From: Smittium culicis
Lineage: Eukaryota > Kickxellomycota > Harpellomycetes > Harpellales > Legeriomycetaceae
DNA length: 14,601 bases
Reading direction: 5' to 3'
Assembly (NCBI GenBank): GCA_001970855.1
Contig: LSSN01002083.1
Location: forward strand, 1-14,601
Positions within the stretch are counted from its first letter, which is position 1. Each line of letters starts with the position of its first letter. Positions 1 through 9,734 of this stretch are shown here, piece after piece. The notes beneath the pieces were generated by a model that was not told where the DNA came from, did not search any database, and worked only from the letters and a program-made list of their open reading frames with translations. Position numbers and translations under genes: made by a program.

Positions 1-77
1 ACCAGCCCTTTCCACCTCCAAAATAAAGATTCTTTGCAAAATAAAAAAAATACATTTTCGAAGAAAAATAAATAATT

Positions 78-1367
78 ATGTTTGTGCGATACATGCAGCC
101 TAGTTCGCGTGCATTCGCCCGAAACTTTTATGCATTGCGCAACTCCCCAAATCTTGTTCCAGTAGCACTCGCACTCCCGATCCTGGCTGCTTCAAGCTCT
201 GTTTCGGCCAAGCACACATACTCGACATCCACAACCGCCCAAAAAAATGCAACTGGCGAAATCCAGTCTTTAGTAGCCAGACACGTTCCCGATTCGGCCG
301 CCTATTTCACCGGCAATTCGCGGCTGTACGATCTGAAAGTCGGGCTCGACAAGCTGCTCGATCATAACAGGGAAACCCTTGGCCACCGCGTTCGCACGGG
401 CGTTTCGAGTAAGACGTGGTTGGGCAAGGACAAGCTCGAGAAGAAGCTCGAGATGCCCCTCAAGAAGCAGCAGTACGCCGACATCATTGCCAGAGTTTCT
501 GAGCTCACGCGTATCCAGCTCAACGATTTCAATCGCAGCGAAGTCGTCAATGTCGTCGACTACTTCAAGAGCGAAAAGTACACCAGCGCATACATGCTCG
601 CAAAAAGAAAGAAGAGTCTTGAAGACCTCGCCCAGAAAACCGCTGCTGACGGTGCCAAACCCGACGCTGCCCAAACCGACGCCCCTGCCCGTTCTAGCAA
701 GAACCCGCTCGTCGGGTACAAAGACGATTTGGGCAGGTTCTATGCTCTCGGCAGAAGAAAGTCCTCCAGCGCAAGAGTGTGGATAGTCCCCGTTAAACCC
801 ATCCAACCCACCGCTCACCAGGTCGATGCCCAACAACAATCCGAACAGCCCTCCGAACAACCCACCGACGCCTACCACCACCCAAACCTCCTCATCAACG
901 GCCGCGAACTCAGCGATTACTTCAAGCTCCAGCTCCACTGCGAGTCCGTCATCTTCCCCCTCCTCGTCTCAAACTCCCTCCAAGCATACAACGTCTTCGT
1001 CATCGCCCGTGGTGGCGGCGTCACCGGCCAAGCTGAAGCCGCTGCCCTCGCCATCGCCCGCGCCATCTGTATCGCAAACCCCTCCCTCAAACAAACCCTC
1101 GAAAAAGGTTTCTTTTTTTCCCTCGCTCTTCTCCTCCCTTTATTTTTTTTTTTTGACTTTTTGTTTTTAACTTGACCCTAAAATTTCTTTTCTCTCATTT
1201 AGCTGGATGCCTGGTTAGTGATTCTCGCAGAGTCGAAAGAAAGAAAACTGGTCAGCCCAAAGCCAGAAAGAAGTATACCTGGTACGTCCCACAACCTTTT
1301 TTTTACCACATTATCCTCCTATTTACTTGTACTTATCTATTCATTTCATTTTAGGGTCAAACGTTAA
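78..1367 (+). CDS. MRPS9: Mitochondrial ribosomal protein uS9m, three exons (78-1107, 1203-1281, 1355-1367)
   Basis: Nuclear gene for the uS9 protein of the mitochondrial small ribosomal subunit; in this family the C-terminal tail reaches the P-site tRNA. Splicing the three exons gives 373 residues plus TAA. Residues 1-50 are rich in Arg, Ser and Ala and poor in acid, as in a mitochondrial targeting sequence. Residues about 72-180 form the N-terminal extension common in fungal uS9m. The S9 domain starts near residue 221 with FYALGRRKSSSARVW, continues with LLINGRELSDYF (271-282), the RGGGVTGQAEA loop (311-321), and ends with SRRVERKKTGQPKARKK and a terminal TWVKR. An extra Gln/Pro-rich insert (about 241-270) lies between the first strands. 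ATG 78 has A at -3; ATG 93 is a possible alternative. The family assignment is secure; splice sites were inferred from GT/AG ends and the restored conserved C-terminus. Confidence 0.95.
1108..1202 (+). other. Intron 1 of MRPS9
   Basis: A 95-bp GT-AG intron. It starts GTTTCT right after a split Ala codon (G|CT) and ends CATTTAG, and the interior is very T-rich. A TTAAC/TTGAC pair about 35-30 bp before the acceptor could hold the branch point. Removing it joins the ...ANPSLKQTLEK segment directly to AGCLVSDSRRVERKK, the order expected in S9 proteins. Reading on through it gives a Phe/Leu-rich tail that no S9 protein has. Confidence 0.92.
1282..1354 (+). other. Intron 2 of MRPS9
   Basis: A 73-bp GT-AG intron with the strong donor GTACGT and acceptor TTTTAG. 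It splits the last Trp codon (TG|G). Splicing yields Trp-Val-Lys-Arg-stop, the C-terminus expected for uS9; without splicing the protein would end in an unrelated hydrophobic tail. Confidence 0.92.
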
Positions 1368-1621
1368 TCTCGATAACCGTGCGCCGAATTCTCTATACAA
1401 CTGCTATTACAATAAAAAAAATTTTTCACACTTATTACTATTTTTATTTATTATTCTCTCTCTCTCTAAATACATAATTGTCAAGCAAAATATCACTAAT
1501 AATAGTTTTTTTTTCTTAAAATAAAACAATTCATATTCTATTAATGTTAAATTAAATAATTAAACTCTATGCTATTTACGGGTTTGGGAAAAAAGATCAT
1601 CTTACAAAAAAAATTCTATAA
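1368..1621. other. Convergent intergenic spacer
   Basis: This AT-rich 254-bp spacer lies between two convergent stop codons, so both transcripts must end here. Apart from the AATAAA at 1411 there is a TTTATT at 1443-1448, an AATAAA on the minus strand that could serve the opposite gene, plus a CT-dinucleotide run near 1455-1468 and a T tract near 1506-1515. No further gene is visible. Confidence 0.6.
1411..1416 (+). terminator. Probable poly(A) signal of MRPS9
   Basis: An AATAAA hexamer begins 44 bp after the MRPS9 stop codon and is followed by A- and T-rich DNA. The position suits a 3' end-processing signal, but AATAAA is also common by chance in DNA this rich in A and T. Confidence 0.45.
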
Positions 1622-4600
1622 TTAAATATCAATTACAAAGCTAACGTGCTTTCTGTTGCTAATAATTGGCGATGAGCTATTAGAGCTCTGAAGACTGTTA
1701 TCGCTTATAAAAAAGTGCGTTTGCTTGTTATGCAGTGTGCTTGTAAAAGATTCTGAATTCCTAGCATACCCTTCATTTGGTGTGATGTCATCTTGTAGTT
1801 TTGGCAAATCTTTATCTTGTAAATCTATTGGAGCTTGGAACAGTGTTTTGGAACTAGAAATGCTATCAGGTGACTGTAAAGAGAATCGCCTAAAGCTCTC
1901 ATAACTGTTTTCAACAGAATTTAGTTTTTCAGAAAAGTTTGAACCTGACCCGTAAAACCTATCAAATGTAAGTAGGACTTTGTTTTGTAGCTCTGATACC
2001 CTCCTTTCTTCAGATTCTGTGCTAGGTACAAATTCATTTTTTAGTGGCATATCGCTCTTCAGCGTTTCAATATTCTTAATAATTCCATTTTGAAGCAGTA
2101 TAGAGAGTATGTCCGAAAATATTTCTGCTCTGTTATCCGAGACAACAGAAAATGAACACAGTAGCTCTAGTATATCAAAATCATCGTTATTGCTGGTCAT
2201 GAGATAGTATCTCAAAACAATTGTTAAATAGATGGATAGCGGAAGGTGTGAGTTACGACTTTGGTTAAATAGGGATAGCTGGAACTGATAGAATATATTG
2301 TTTGAGAAAGATGGTAGAGGTTTACAGCCATAATTATTATTTACAATTGGCTTTCGTAAGATTGATCTATAAATAGAGGGAAGCGATGATACATTTGAGG
2401 GCATGTTTAGAGTTGGGGAAGATGATCTAGATGAGTCAGAAGTGGCAGGGCTATGTGAGGCAGTGCTACTCGTCTTGTTAGTTTTATAAATCTCCAACTC
2501 AGCAATTTCGATTAAGGCTTCAATAATAGCGCATATTTTAGCTTTTGGGAAATTTGAGACTCCAAATGATGTAGACCACTCTTCGACTAACAAAATCAAA
2601 TTGCAAACAGATGCATTTGAAAGAACTGCATGAACGAGATGATAAGAAGCAGATCGAATAAATCTTCCTACTCTTTCCTCTTTAGGCATTTTAGAAACGA
2701 ATAGCGATAAGTAAGCGGGGTCATTTTTTTCAGAGTCAGTAGCAGAATCAGAATCATAGTTGATTGGTGATTGGTCTTTGTCGATATCAGAATTTGTTGT
2801 AAGAGATTCATCTAAACCGACCCATTCGCTGCTAATCAGCTTAGACGAAATGTTACAGCATGTAGATCTGAGAAAAGAGAGAAAAGACTTGATAGGGTCA
2901 ACATCAAAATTTTGGGATTCGAAAATATGCAATTGTTTTTTGGAATATGAGTTGTAAGCGGCATGGTCATTCAAGGAGTTATCAGAATCAACATTACTTT
3001 TATCTTTGACAGAGTTGAGATTTAAATTAGACTTGGTTTTTTCTTGAGAACTGATGAACAGCATATTGGTGTTTTGGGATTCAATTTCAGCTGAACTTTT
3101 GTTATTAGAAATACATTTTGAGGATGGTGTAGAAATATGAACAGTGGTAGTAGTGTTTTCAGAGCTAATGGTATCAGTCTTAGAGGGGCTTACGCTAGAT
3201 TCAATTATAAACTGATTTAGTTTTGTTTTAATCTTTGAGGAGGTGGAAATAGAATTAGTAACAGATTCAAAGGAATTTTGGAAAGAAATGATTTTTTGTG
3301 AAGAGCAAGAGAAAATATTTTGTGAGAAAATATCTGGGATTAAAGTGTTGTTAAAATCAAATTTAATATCATTTTCAAAATCGTCAAAATCTGAATCTTC
3401 TGAATCATCAAAACAAGAGTTTTCAGAGTCAGTGGACTCGTCATATTCTTCAGATTCATCATAGTCTTCGACCTGACCATAGCCTTTAGAGCTAAGAGCG
3501 TTATCTAAATCTTTAGGAGAAATTTCAGATTTTGTTAGCGAATCCGGATAATTGTTATTTAGTTTGATTGGAGAGGCTTCAGACTTAGAGTTTAAGCTAG
3601 AGGGTTTGAATTGAGAGGAATGGATGTCTTCGATTGGGGATTCAGAATCAGAGGAGCAGGAATCTATCGAGTCAAGGACTGGAATTCCGTAATCACGGCT
3701 TTTGTTGAATATCATTTTTTTATTTGAGGAGCCGAGATAGGAGTCTTGTAGATCCATATCGTAGTCGGAGTCAGAATCAGTGTCATCACTATTTGATAAA
3801 GTATTGATCGAAAGGTTAGAAGCAGATTTTTTAGCATCTGATTCGCTACGTGAGGGATTGGCGTCATCATGATCGTCATCAGAAAAGTCCCAATTTTTGT
3901 TTATAGCGCAGGCGTTGAAAATTGAGGAGTAAGTTTCGCCAGATTGTAGGTCGGCAAAGCTTTGTACGATGCTTGTAGAGGAAGAGGCAGGGGGAGTGTT
4001 GCATTTGTTGTGGGTAGAAGGAGAATTGAAACTGAGGTTGTGGTCATCGTCGTCGACTTCACCACCAAGGCTAATAACGTTATCGACAAGGGAATCGACT
4101 CTTTCAGATAGGTAGATAATTTCACGTTCCATGTTTTCAATCTCGCGGAAGGCTTTTTTAGAGAAGTTATTAAATTTTTTATTTGCGGCGCAGTTAGCTT
4201 GTTCTTTAGATTCTTTTTCATTTTGGAGTTGGATGCGAAATTCTTCGCATAGATCTTTAGATAGGGTGTTTTCGATTTCTAGCTGGTGAATTCTGTTTCT
4301 GAGGGAGGAAATAATATCGTTTTGTAGAGCGATTTTGCTGTATAAGTAAGAGTCAGTGGATTTATTTTTATCGAAACTTAAGTCGTATTCTGAGATATTA
4401 ACAGATTCATTTTTTGGAGGAATAGGGTTAATTTTTTGGGAGTAAGATATTATTGGGGAGGAAATGAGATTGATGAAGGCTTTACAGTGGTTGAAGATGT
4501 TGTGAAAGGTGTTATTTGACATATTTGAATCCAAGCCAGAAAAGATTGAAGTTTTAAGAGACATAGTGGAATAAGCGGGGATTATCATTAATGAGTTCTG

Positions 4601-4675
4601 AGATGTGTTATCGATTTGGGGGTTTGGTTTATTGTTTTGGTGTAACCTTTTATTTGATCTTCTACGCTTAGGCAT
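1622..4675 (-). CDS. Unrecognised 1017-residue Ser/Asn-rich protein with coiled coil and C-terminal KHVSF
   Basis: Single open frame, ATG at 4675-4673 with A at -3, stop TAA at 1624-1622. I do not recognise the family. The N-terminus is strongly basic (MPKRRRSNKR, resembling a nuclear localisation signal). Residues about 112-205 form a charged helix with heptad-like spacing, probably a coiled coil. About 255-315 and 390-440 are acidic Asp/Glu/Ser stretches, like casein kinase 2 target regions. Two more ordered, helix-like blocks follow at about 650-735 (contains KMPKEERVGRF) and 790-870. The rest is low-complexity Ser/Asn and probably disordered. Residues 1009-1013 (KHVSF) fit the RVxF docking motif for protein phosphatase 1. 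No transmembrane segment is obvious. Low-GC codons contrast with MRPS9. The continuous 3-kb frame in AT-rich DNA argues that it is real. Role unknown; a nuclear, cytoskeletal or cell-cycle scaffold is only a guess. Confidence 0.85.
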   Translation of the reverse strand: MPKRRRSNKRLHQNNKPNPQIDNTSQNSLMIIPAYSTMSLKTSIFSGLDSNMSNNTFHNIFNHCKAFINLISSPIISYSQKINPIPPKNESVNISEYDLSFDKNKSTDSYLYSKIALQNDIISSLRNRIHQLEIENTLSKDLCEEFRIQLQNEKESKEQANCAANKKFNNFSKKAFREIENMEREIIYLSERVDSLVDNVISLGGEVDDDDHNLSFNSPSTHNKCNTPPASSSTSIVQSFADLQSGETYSSIFNACAINKNWDFSDDDHDDANPSRSESDAKKSASNLSINTLSNSDDTDSDSDYDMDLQDSYLGSSNKKMIFNKSRDYGIPVLDSIDSCSSDSESPIEDIHSSQFKPSSLNSKSEASPIKLNNNYPDSLTKSEISPKDLDNALSSKGYGQVEDYDESEEYDESTDSENSCFDDSEDSDFDDFENDIKFDFNNTLIPDIFSQNIFSCSSQKIISFQNSFESVTNSISTSSKIKTKLNQFIIESSVSPSKTDTISSENTTTTVHISTPSSKCISNNKSSAEIESQNTNMLFISSQEKTKSNLNLNSVKDKSNVDSDNSLNDHAAYNSYSKKQLHIFESQNFDVDPIKSFLSFLRSTCCNISSKLISSEWVGLDESLTTNSDIDKDQSPINYDSDSATDSEKNDPAYLSLFVSKMPKEERVGRFIRSASYHLVHAVLSNASVCNLILLVEEWSTSFGVSNFPKAKICAIIEALIEIAELEIYKTNKTSSTASHSPATSDSSRSSSPTLNMPSNVSSLPSIYRSILRKPIVNNNYGCKPLPSFSNNIFYQFQLSLFNQSRNSHLPLSIYLTIVLRYYLMTSNNDDFDILELLCSFSVVSDNRAEIFSDILSILLQNGIIKNIETLKSDMPLKNEFVPSTESEERRVSELQNKVLLTFDRFYGSGSNFSEKLNSVENSYESFRRFSLQSPDSISSSKTLFQAPIDLQDKDLPKLQDDITPNEGYARNSESFTSTLHNKQTHFFISDNSLQSSNSSSPIISNRKHVSFVIDI

Positions 4676-7600
4676 TGTTTAGTATAGGTATAATTATGAA
4701 AGCGGTTTAAAAATGGAAGATTTGTTAGGATGATATATTAAGTGGGTAGTTTGTGAGAGTTTTGGGAGGAATAGGGAAAGAGGGAAAGTATATTACAGGT
4801 AATAGCGAAGCCTATTGAGATGAGGAAATAGATAAGGAATAATTGTGGTTTTTTGTTTTTTTTGGAATATAGGCAGTTTGTAAAGGGAATGAATAAAATA
4901 AGAAATAGAATAAGTAAAGCTAATATAAAGCAGAAAAACGGGCTTAAAGGCAATAAAAAATAATAATTAGTTATAGCTAAATTTTAGAGAAGGAAATATG
5001 GTAGGTAAGAGTAGAGATGTGGAAGCTTTGGAAGTTATAAGAATAGAGCAAAGGCATGGTAAAGCAGTTTCTGGAGTATAGTAATTTAGGAAGGAATGAA
5101 AAGAATTACAAATATGTTTTAAAAATAAAGAGTATTTATTTTAAAGAACAGATTTAAAAAAAGGGCATTTAGATATGCTTATTAATAAAAAAATTTTTAT
5201 TAGCAGTATGAAAATTCCAATTGTTTGCGTGGACTTGTAAAAGTTTAAAGGCTAAATGCCCACTTATAATTCTGCAGTAAAGAAAAAAAAAAGGGTGTCT
5301 ATTTAAAAATAATCACTAAATGTAACAAAATCTTGTCAAAAGCTTATTGTTGGTTGTACAGAAAAAGGAGGGAAAATCTTGTCAAAAGCCAACTTTTCGA
5401 AGGTGGAAAAAAAAAAAAAGCGAAAAAAAAGCTTATCAATTATTTATTCTCGACAAGAAAAGAAAAAATAAGCGTTAAGTAATAGCTATAATTGAAGGCA
5501 TTTATGGAGTGGAAAAGAAAAAAAATGAAGGAATTCACTTAAATAAATAAAAACTACGCCTAATAAGCATAATTTACTCAGCAAAAAACAAGTAAAAAAT
5601 TTTCTGCTGTATTTTTGGCAGTTGACATCGTTTTATGTAAAAAAGCAAATTCCGAAAAATCAGACCTATTATAGACTGCTTGGCTTGACTGTGAATTTTA
5701 TTGGCAGGATAATAGATTAAGGATATCAGTACAGCATTCTTCTTCTATCTTGCAGAGTAACAGTTGCCTTATCTTCCGAATTATTTGCTAGCTGATGTAT
5801 GCCTTCATCCAATAGCTTAGGATTAAAAAACATGTATAGCATCTAGATTTTGGTTGGCTACTTTTGGTGTGTCTCATGCTTATTAATCACCCCTACACAT
5901 CTCGCAGCTGCTGATTTGTCTGTTTCATTTACCTTCCTCCGTTGGTCAACACCTTATTTATCCCAGATATATAAGCCATACTCCATTCGGGCCATGATTC
6001 GACGAAAATCAAGTCAAATCACATAAATATCCTATTATCGGAGATATTTAGTTTTGTTCGCCCTTATTCGTGAGCTATATGACAATAAATAGCCGCAATT
6101 TATTTATTTTCATTCTCTGGGATAGCTCATGTGGCAACTATTGGTCAATAACAGGAGCATATTGAATTCAGAGGAGCGAATTGCACCATCTATCTCTAGC
6201 CTTCCAATAATATGACGCGCTTAATATGCCACAGCACCTGCCATTGTATATTCGAGAAATATCCAATAAACGTACGTATTTTGGGATTGGCAGTGTCAAT
6301 AAAAGCTTAAAAAAAAACTAAAAGATGCCTCACTATCGAGTAAATAGTAAAATGCATAACTGTACTTGTAAAGGATTAGCCAATCCATTTAATTTTAGTG
6401 AAGACCTGCAATTTGCTTGATGCTCTCGAAAATGCACTAAACGCACTCTAATTTACTAAATCACCATAAAAAGAAAGTCTTTTCTTACACTTCTATGCCC
6501 TTTTGTTCGTTGACTTATCTTTACTTTCCATACTTTACTCCATTCTCACCTCATCCAGGCTTTACAAATACAGTATGCTGGCAGAAGTGTATAAATAGCC
6601 TTAATAAGCTGTATTAATAAGGCGCGAATAAAAGTGGAAAAGAGATCTATAAGTATTTAAGGGCATATGGGGACTCTAAACAGAAAGGGGATAAATTGGT
6701 TTAATTCATAGTACAAGATTAGTAAGCGCTCAATGAGAATATAGCTAGAAAATGGCGTGCAGTTTATAAATGCCCAACAGATCATCCACAAGCCGTCCAT
6801 CATTACATTATAATTTACACCCAATACTATTCTCCGGATAGACTACTTGGCTAAAAGCCGGATCAAATGCTCGGCTGGATATAGCCAATAATCACACCTC
6901 CATTTCTGGACTGTGTCGATACACTCAATATGGCTTTTTCGTATCCGCTGTTTGATGAATAAAAATTACATCATCAACCACAAATACACTGCCTGAAAAC
7001 CTAAAAATATAAAACGCATCAATTGATTAATAATAACTTTAATTCCAGGAAGGAAAGCTGTAGAATTCTAGCAGAAGAAACAAGTCTGCAGCCAACATTT
7101 GCAAACTGGAGTTGAGCGCATAAAAAAAAACCCCTACCCTCCTGTTTTCCACATCATATGATGAATTTCATTGGTATCTAAGGAAAATCTGCGTACTTCT
7201 TATTGCTTTCACATTCAAGCCCGCCAATTCGTCTGTCTTAATCCCGCTAATTCTTGGCATTGATTCATCTCGAAACAAAGCCAAATCTTGGTTTCCGAGT
7301 GCCTATGCGCGAATCAGTCATCAAAAAAAAATTAAATTAAGCTAAATAAAGCTTCTCACGTGCTTGCCTCCCCTCCCTCCACCCAATCTATAACAAATCC
7401 CGTCAAGTATATTACTTCTACGAATATTTATTATAACTAAAACTAATACTCAGTCATACTTTTTTCCAATCTGCTCAAAAGATTCATCGCCTCGGTTCTT
7501 ATTCATCTTCTCTGCTAATAAATAATACACGCAAAAGCCATCCGCATACAATTAACTCTCTTTAGTGACAAACATTAACAAATTTCTCAATCGTGCCCAT

Positions 7601-8430
7601 ATACCCAACACCTCACTCCCACTTACTTATCCCCCTTATTTTAAATAAAATCTTATACTGACACTACTCAATTCTCTTAAGTCTTTTTCTCCTAAAAAAA
7701 AATTAACGCTGAAACTAGTTGAAAAAATATACACTCTAAACACGCGACCCCTATATTACACTTAATCCCACACACAAGCGTACAAGTACCACCATAACTC
7801 CCCGCTGACCAGTAATGTTACTCCAAAAAATCGCCTGATTTATACTTTTTATCTGCATCAAGAATCTATAATTTACTAATAAAAAAATTATTTATTGATA
7901 AATTTTGCTTTTTATCTGCCGAAATTATAACTTTTATTGAGTAAATGTGACCCCATTCAAAAATCTCGTGCATCTGATCCCCCGCACCCCCAACAGTTCA
8001 CGCTTTAATTTTTTTTTTTTATTCGCATCACAGTCTTTTTTAAACCGCGTCTATATCTAATTTGATTGCAAATGTCGCCAAACAGAAAATTTTGATTAAA
8101 GTAGAAGCAAGCAGAAACTACTCAGTTTAATTTTATCTCTGGTCATTCTTATCTTATTAAATTCTGACCACAATTGTATTTCAATATTATATATGCATTT
8201 GATATCATTTTAAGCCTCATAATTCCTATGTGAATAGTTAACTTTTTCCCTCCCTCTAATAGATTTTTTTTGATAAATTACGTGATATCACTGGTTTATT
8301 CAATACCCCGTGCTTACATATCATGATAACCGTATGTATTAAATGATAAATTACGGTGCCTTAGTGACTTTACTCACTTTAAAATTTAACAATTGAGTAT
8401 ACCTAAATACCTTTTTTTTCTGGTTTGGGG
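4676..8430. other. Gene-free region of intermediate base composition
   Basis: No ATG-initiated frame longer than about 60 codons, no recognisable domain, and no tRNA-like B-box or cloverleaf was found by eye on either strand. The first part (4676-4760) must hold the promoter of the 1017-residue gene; no clear TATA box stands out. Composition changes along the region: purine-rich on the plus strand near 5000-5550, more mixed and richer in G+C around 5700-7400 (row 6181-6240 has 27 G+C of 60), pyrimidine-rich near 7360-7860. Poly-A and poly-T runs are frequent. It could contain regulatory DNA, untranslated transcripts or older, unrecognisable transposon debris. Confidence 0.5.
5327..5389. repeat. 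17-bp direct repeat, two copies
   Basis: AAAATCTTGTCAAAAGC occurs at 5327-5343 and again at 5373-5389, a perfect match with a 46-bp period. The second copy lies just before a long A tract. The repeat includes G and C and is unlikely to be a simple AT coincidence. It may be a duplicated binding site or slippage product; function unknown. Confidence 0.7.
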
Positions 8431-8782
8431 TAGACAATTTTCACAAAATATAAATATATAAATTAAATAATTAAGAAGCTTAATAAGACATAAATACTTT
8501 ACATAAAAATGACCCTTTGATTTCTTGGCTACGCGTCGAACATGCATACCGGTACTTAATTTTAAACATATTGGATATACAGGATAAAATCAAAAGTTAA
8601 TATAATGATGACTTATAAATCAGAAAATATCAGTATATTTAACTTTTATACATAACGTAATCAAAAAAAGCAAAAAGAATATATTTGTATATATATATAT
8701 TATCCAAATCACACAATACAATAAATAAATTTGAATTATTATGCAAATGTACCATATTTGAATCATCAATTAAACATAAAAT

Positions 8783-8806
8783 ATAACCATATAACCATAT
8801 AACCAT
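8783..8806. repeat. Three tandem copies of an 8-bp unit
   Basis: The unit ATAACCAT is repeated exactly three times, 8783-8806, at the left side of the AT-rich island. Probably replication slippage; no function is suggested. Confidence 0.8.
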
Positions 8807-8927
8807 TAAAGTACCTCTTTATATAACTGCTTACTATATAAAACTATATCAAACATTCTTCAAATAGAATGTTATAAAAAGTGTTAGTAAAATACGTTTT
8901 AAAAATTAGATGAAAGTAAAATAAATC

Positions 8928-8947
8928 ATAAGCAATAAGCAATAAGC
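8928..8947. repeat. Short tandem repeat of ATAAGCA
   Basis: Two full and one partial copy (ATAAGCA, ATAAGCA, ATAAGC) of a 7-bp unit. Probably slippage. Confidence 0.75.
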
Positions 8948-9326
8948 GAGTAACATATCGCCCCTCTACTTACTAATTAAAAGCAGCTTTATAGGCGCTA
9001 AAGTTGAATATATCAAAAAAATATATTACAGCTAGGCAGCTTTCATGGAATAATAATTTCAATGTTTTTATTTAAATATTGAATCGGATTTAGATTATGA
9101 TAATAACGGGGTGTGTAAATACACAATTTGTTTTTAAATTTTATATAGTGTGTATTTATTTCCAAATATATAATGGTTTAATTTATATATATTAGCCTCT
9201 TTATCTGATTCATAATATTAATAAGTTTTTTTTGGTATTTTGATTCCAGTAATTTTCTCATTTAAAGTATTGAATTAATTTATTTAGACGCTTTATTCTT
9301 AAGCATAAGAAAAACGATCATGATAG

Positions 9327-9590
9327 CAATTATTTGAAAGTAATCTAAATATAAAAAAATTAAATTATTTACGCAAGTTCTGATAACTATCAATAATGAA
9401 AATAAAATTTATGTGAAAAATTAAAAGAATCGAGAATATAGTTATCATTAATATTATACACAAGCAAAAAATACAATCATAATCATTACCGAAAAATATC
9501 TGAGACTATGAAATTATGCCGAGATAAAGGCAGTATTTTACAGATTTCGCGAGAATATTGACTATTATATTCCGTAATTCAATGTACACT
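9327..9590 (+). pseudogene. Reverse transcriptase core remnant (plus copy)
   Basis: A single plus frame from 9327 to 9458 reads like a Ty3-type RT palm with stops: QLFESN at 9327-9344 where the L-F-E-F motif is expected, then a stretch equivalent to N-A-P-x-T-F-Q and M-N-K (F**LSIMKIKF), then RIENIVIINII ending at 9458, where V-I-[YxDD]-I-I should be. The catalytic Asp pair has decayed to Ile-Asn. In the next frame (9473-9575) IIIITE is followed by IKAVFYRFRENIDYY, matching the RT segment with the conserved F-F-R-E-x-I-x-[YF]-L-G. Order and spacing match the family well, which chance translation of AT-rich DNA would hardly give. Confidence 0.75.
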
Positions 9591-9615
9591 TAATTAAAAT
9601 TCTAAATACTAATCC

Positions 9616-9720
9616 ATAAAAGATACAATCCAAGACTATTTTCTATTAATAAACCTCAACTATTAAAAAAAAGTACTGAAGTTAAAGCAATTTTAATTAT
9701 TCTATGATTTAATTATTACT
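9616..9720 (+). pseudogene. RT thumb/connection remnant (plus copy)
   Basis: After the RT core, in the frame of the preceding segment, comes TNP*KIQSKTIFY**TSTIKK. It corresponds to the stretch where Ty3/gypsy RTs have a conserved P-x-K-I-x-A-I followed by a P-T-x-x-x-x-L motif. One frame shift later LKLKQF*LFYDLI (about 9678-9718) fits the conserved L-x-x-F-L-G-L-x-x-Y-x-R-x-F-I block. Two stops plus a frame change separate the pieces. The call depends on order and distance from the RT core. Confidence 0.6.
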
Positions 9721-9734
9721 ATTTAACACTAATA

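Noticed and set aside
270..938. 222-codon minus-strand frame antisense to MRPS9 exon 1
   Set aside because: It starts with GTG, has a Gly/Leu/Val-rich composition explained by the C-ending codons of MRPS9 on the other strand, and matches no family.
826..1170. Thr/Ser/Pro-rich plus-strand frame overlapping MRPS9
   Set aside because: Shadow of exon 1 in another frame; low complexity and running into the intron.
1172..1524. Two short plus-strand frames over the MRPS9 introns and 3' end
   Set aside because: The first spans exon 2 but reads into both introns; only its middle, spliced, is MRPS9. The second is 3' flanking DNA.
3901..4221. 106-codon minus-strand frame within the 1017-residue gene
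   Set aside because: Alternate-frame shadow of the coiled-coil region; no independent signal.
4738..4953. 71-codon minus-strand frame with two hydrophobic stretches upstream of the 1017-residue gene
   Set aside because: It begins with TTG (4953-4951), contains no Met codon, and its Phe/Leu/Ile richness is what random AT-rich DNA gives. No splice evidence links it to another exon.
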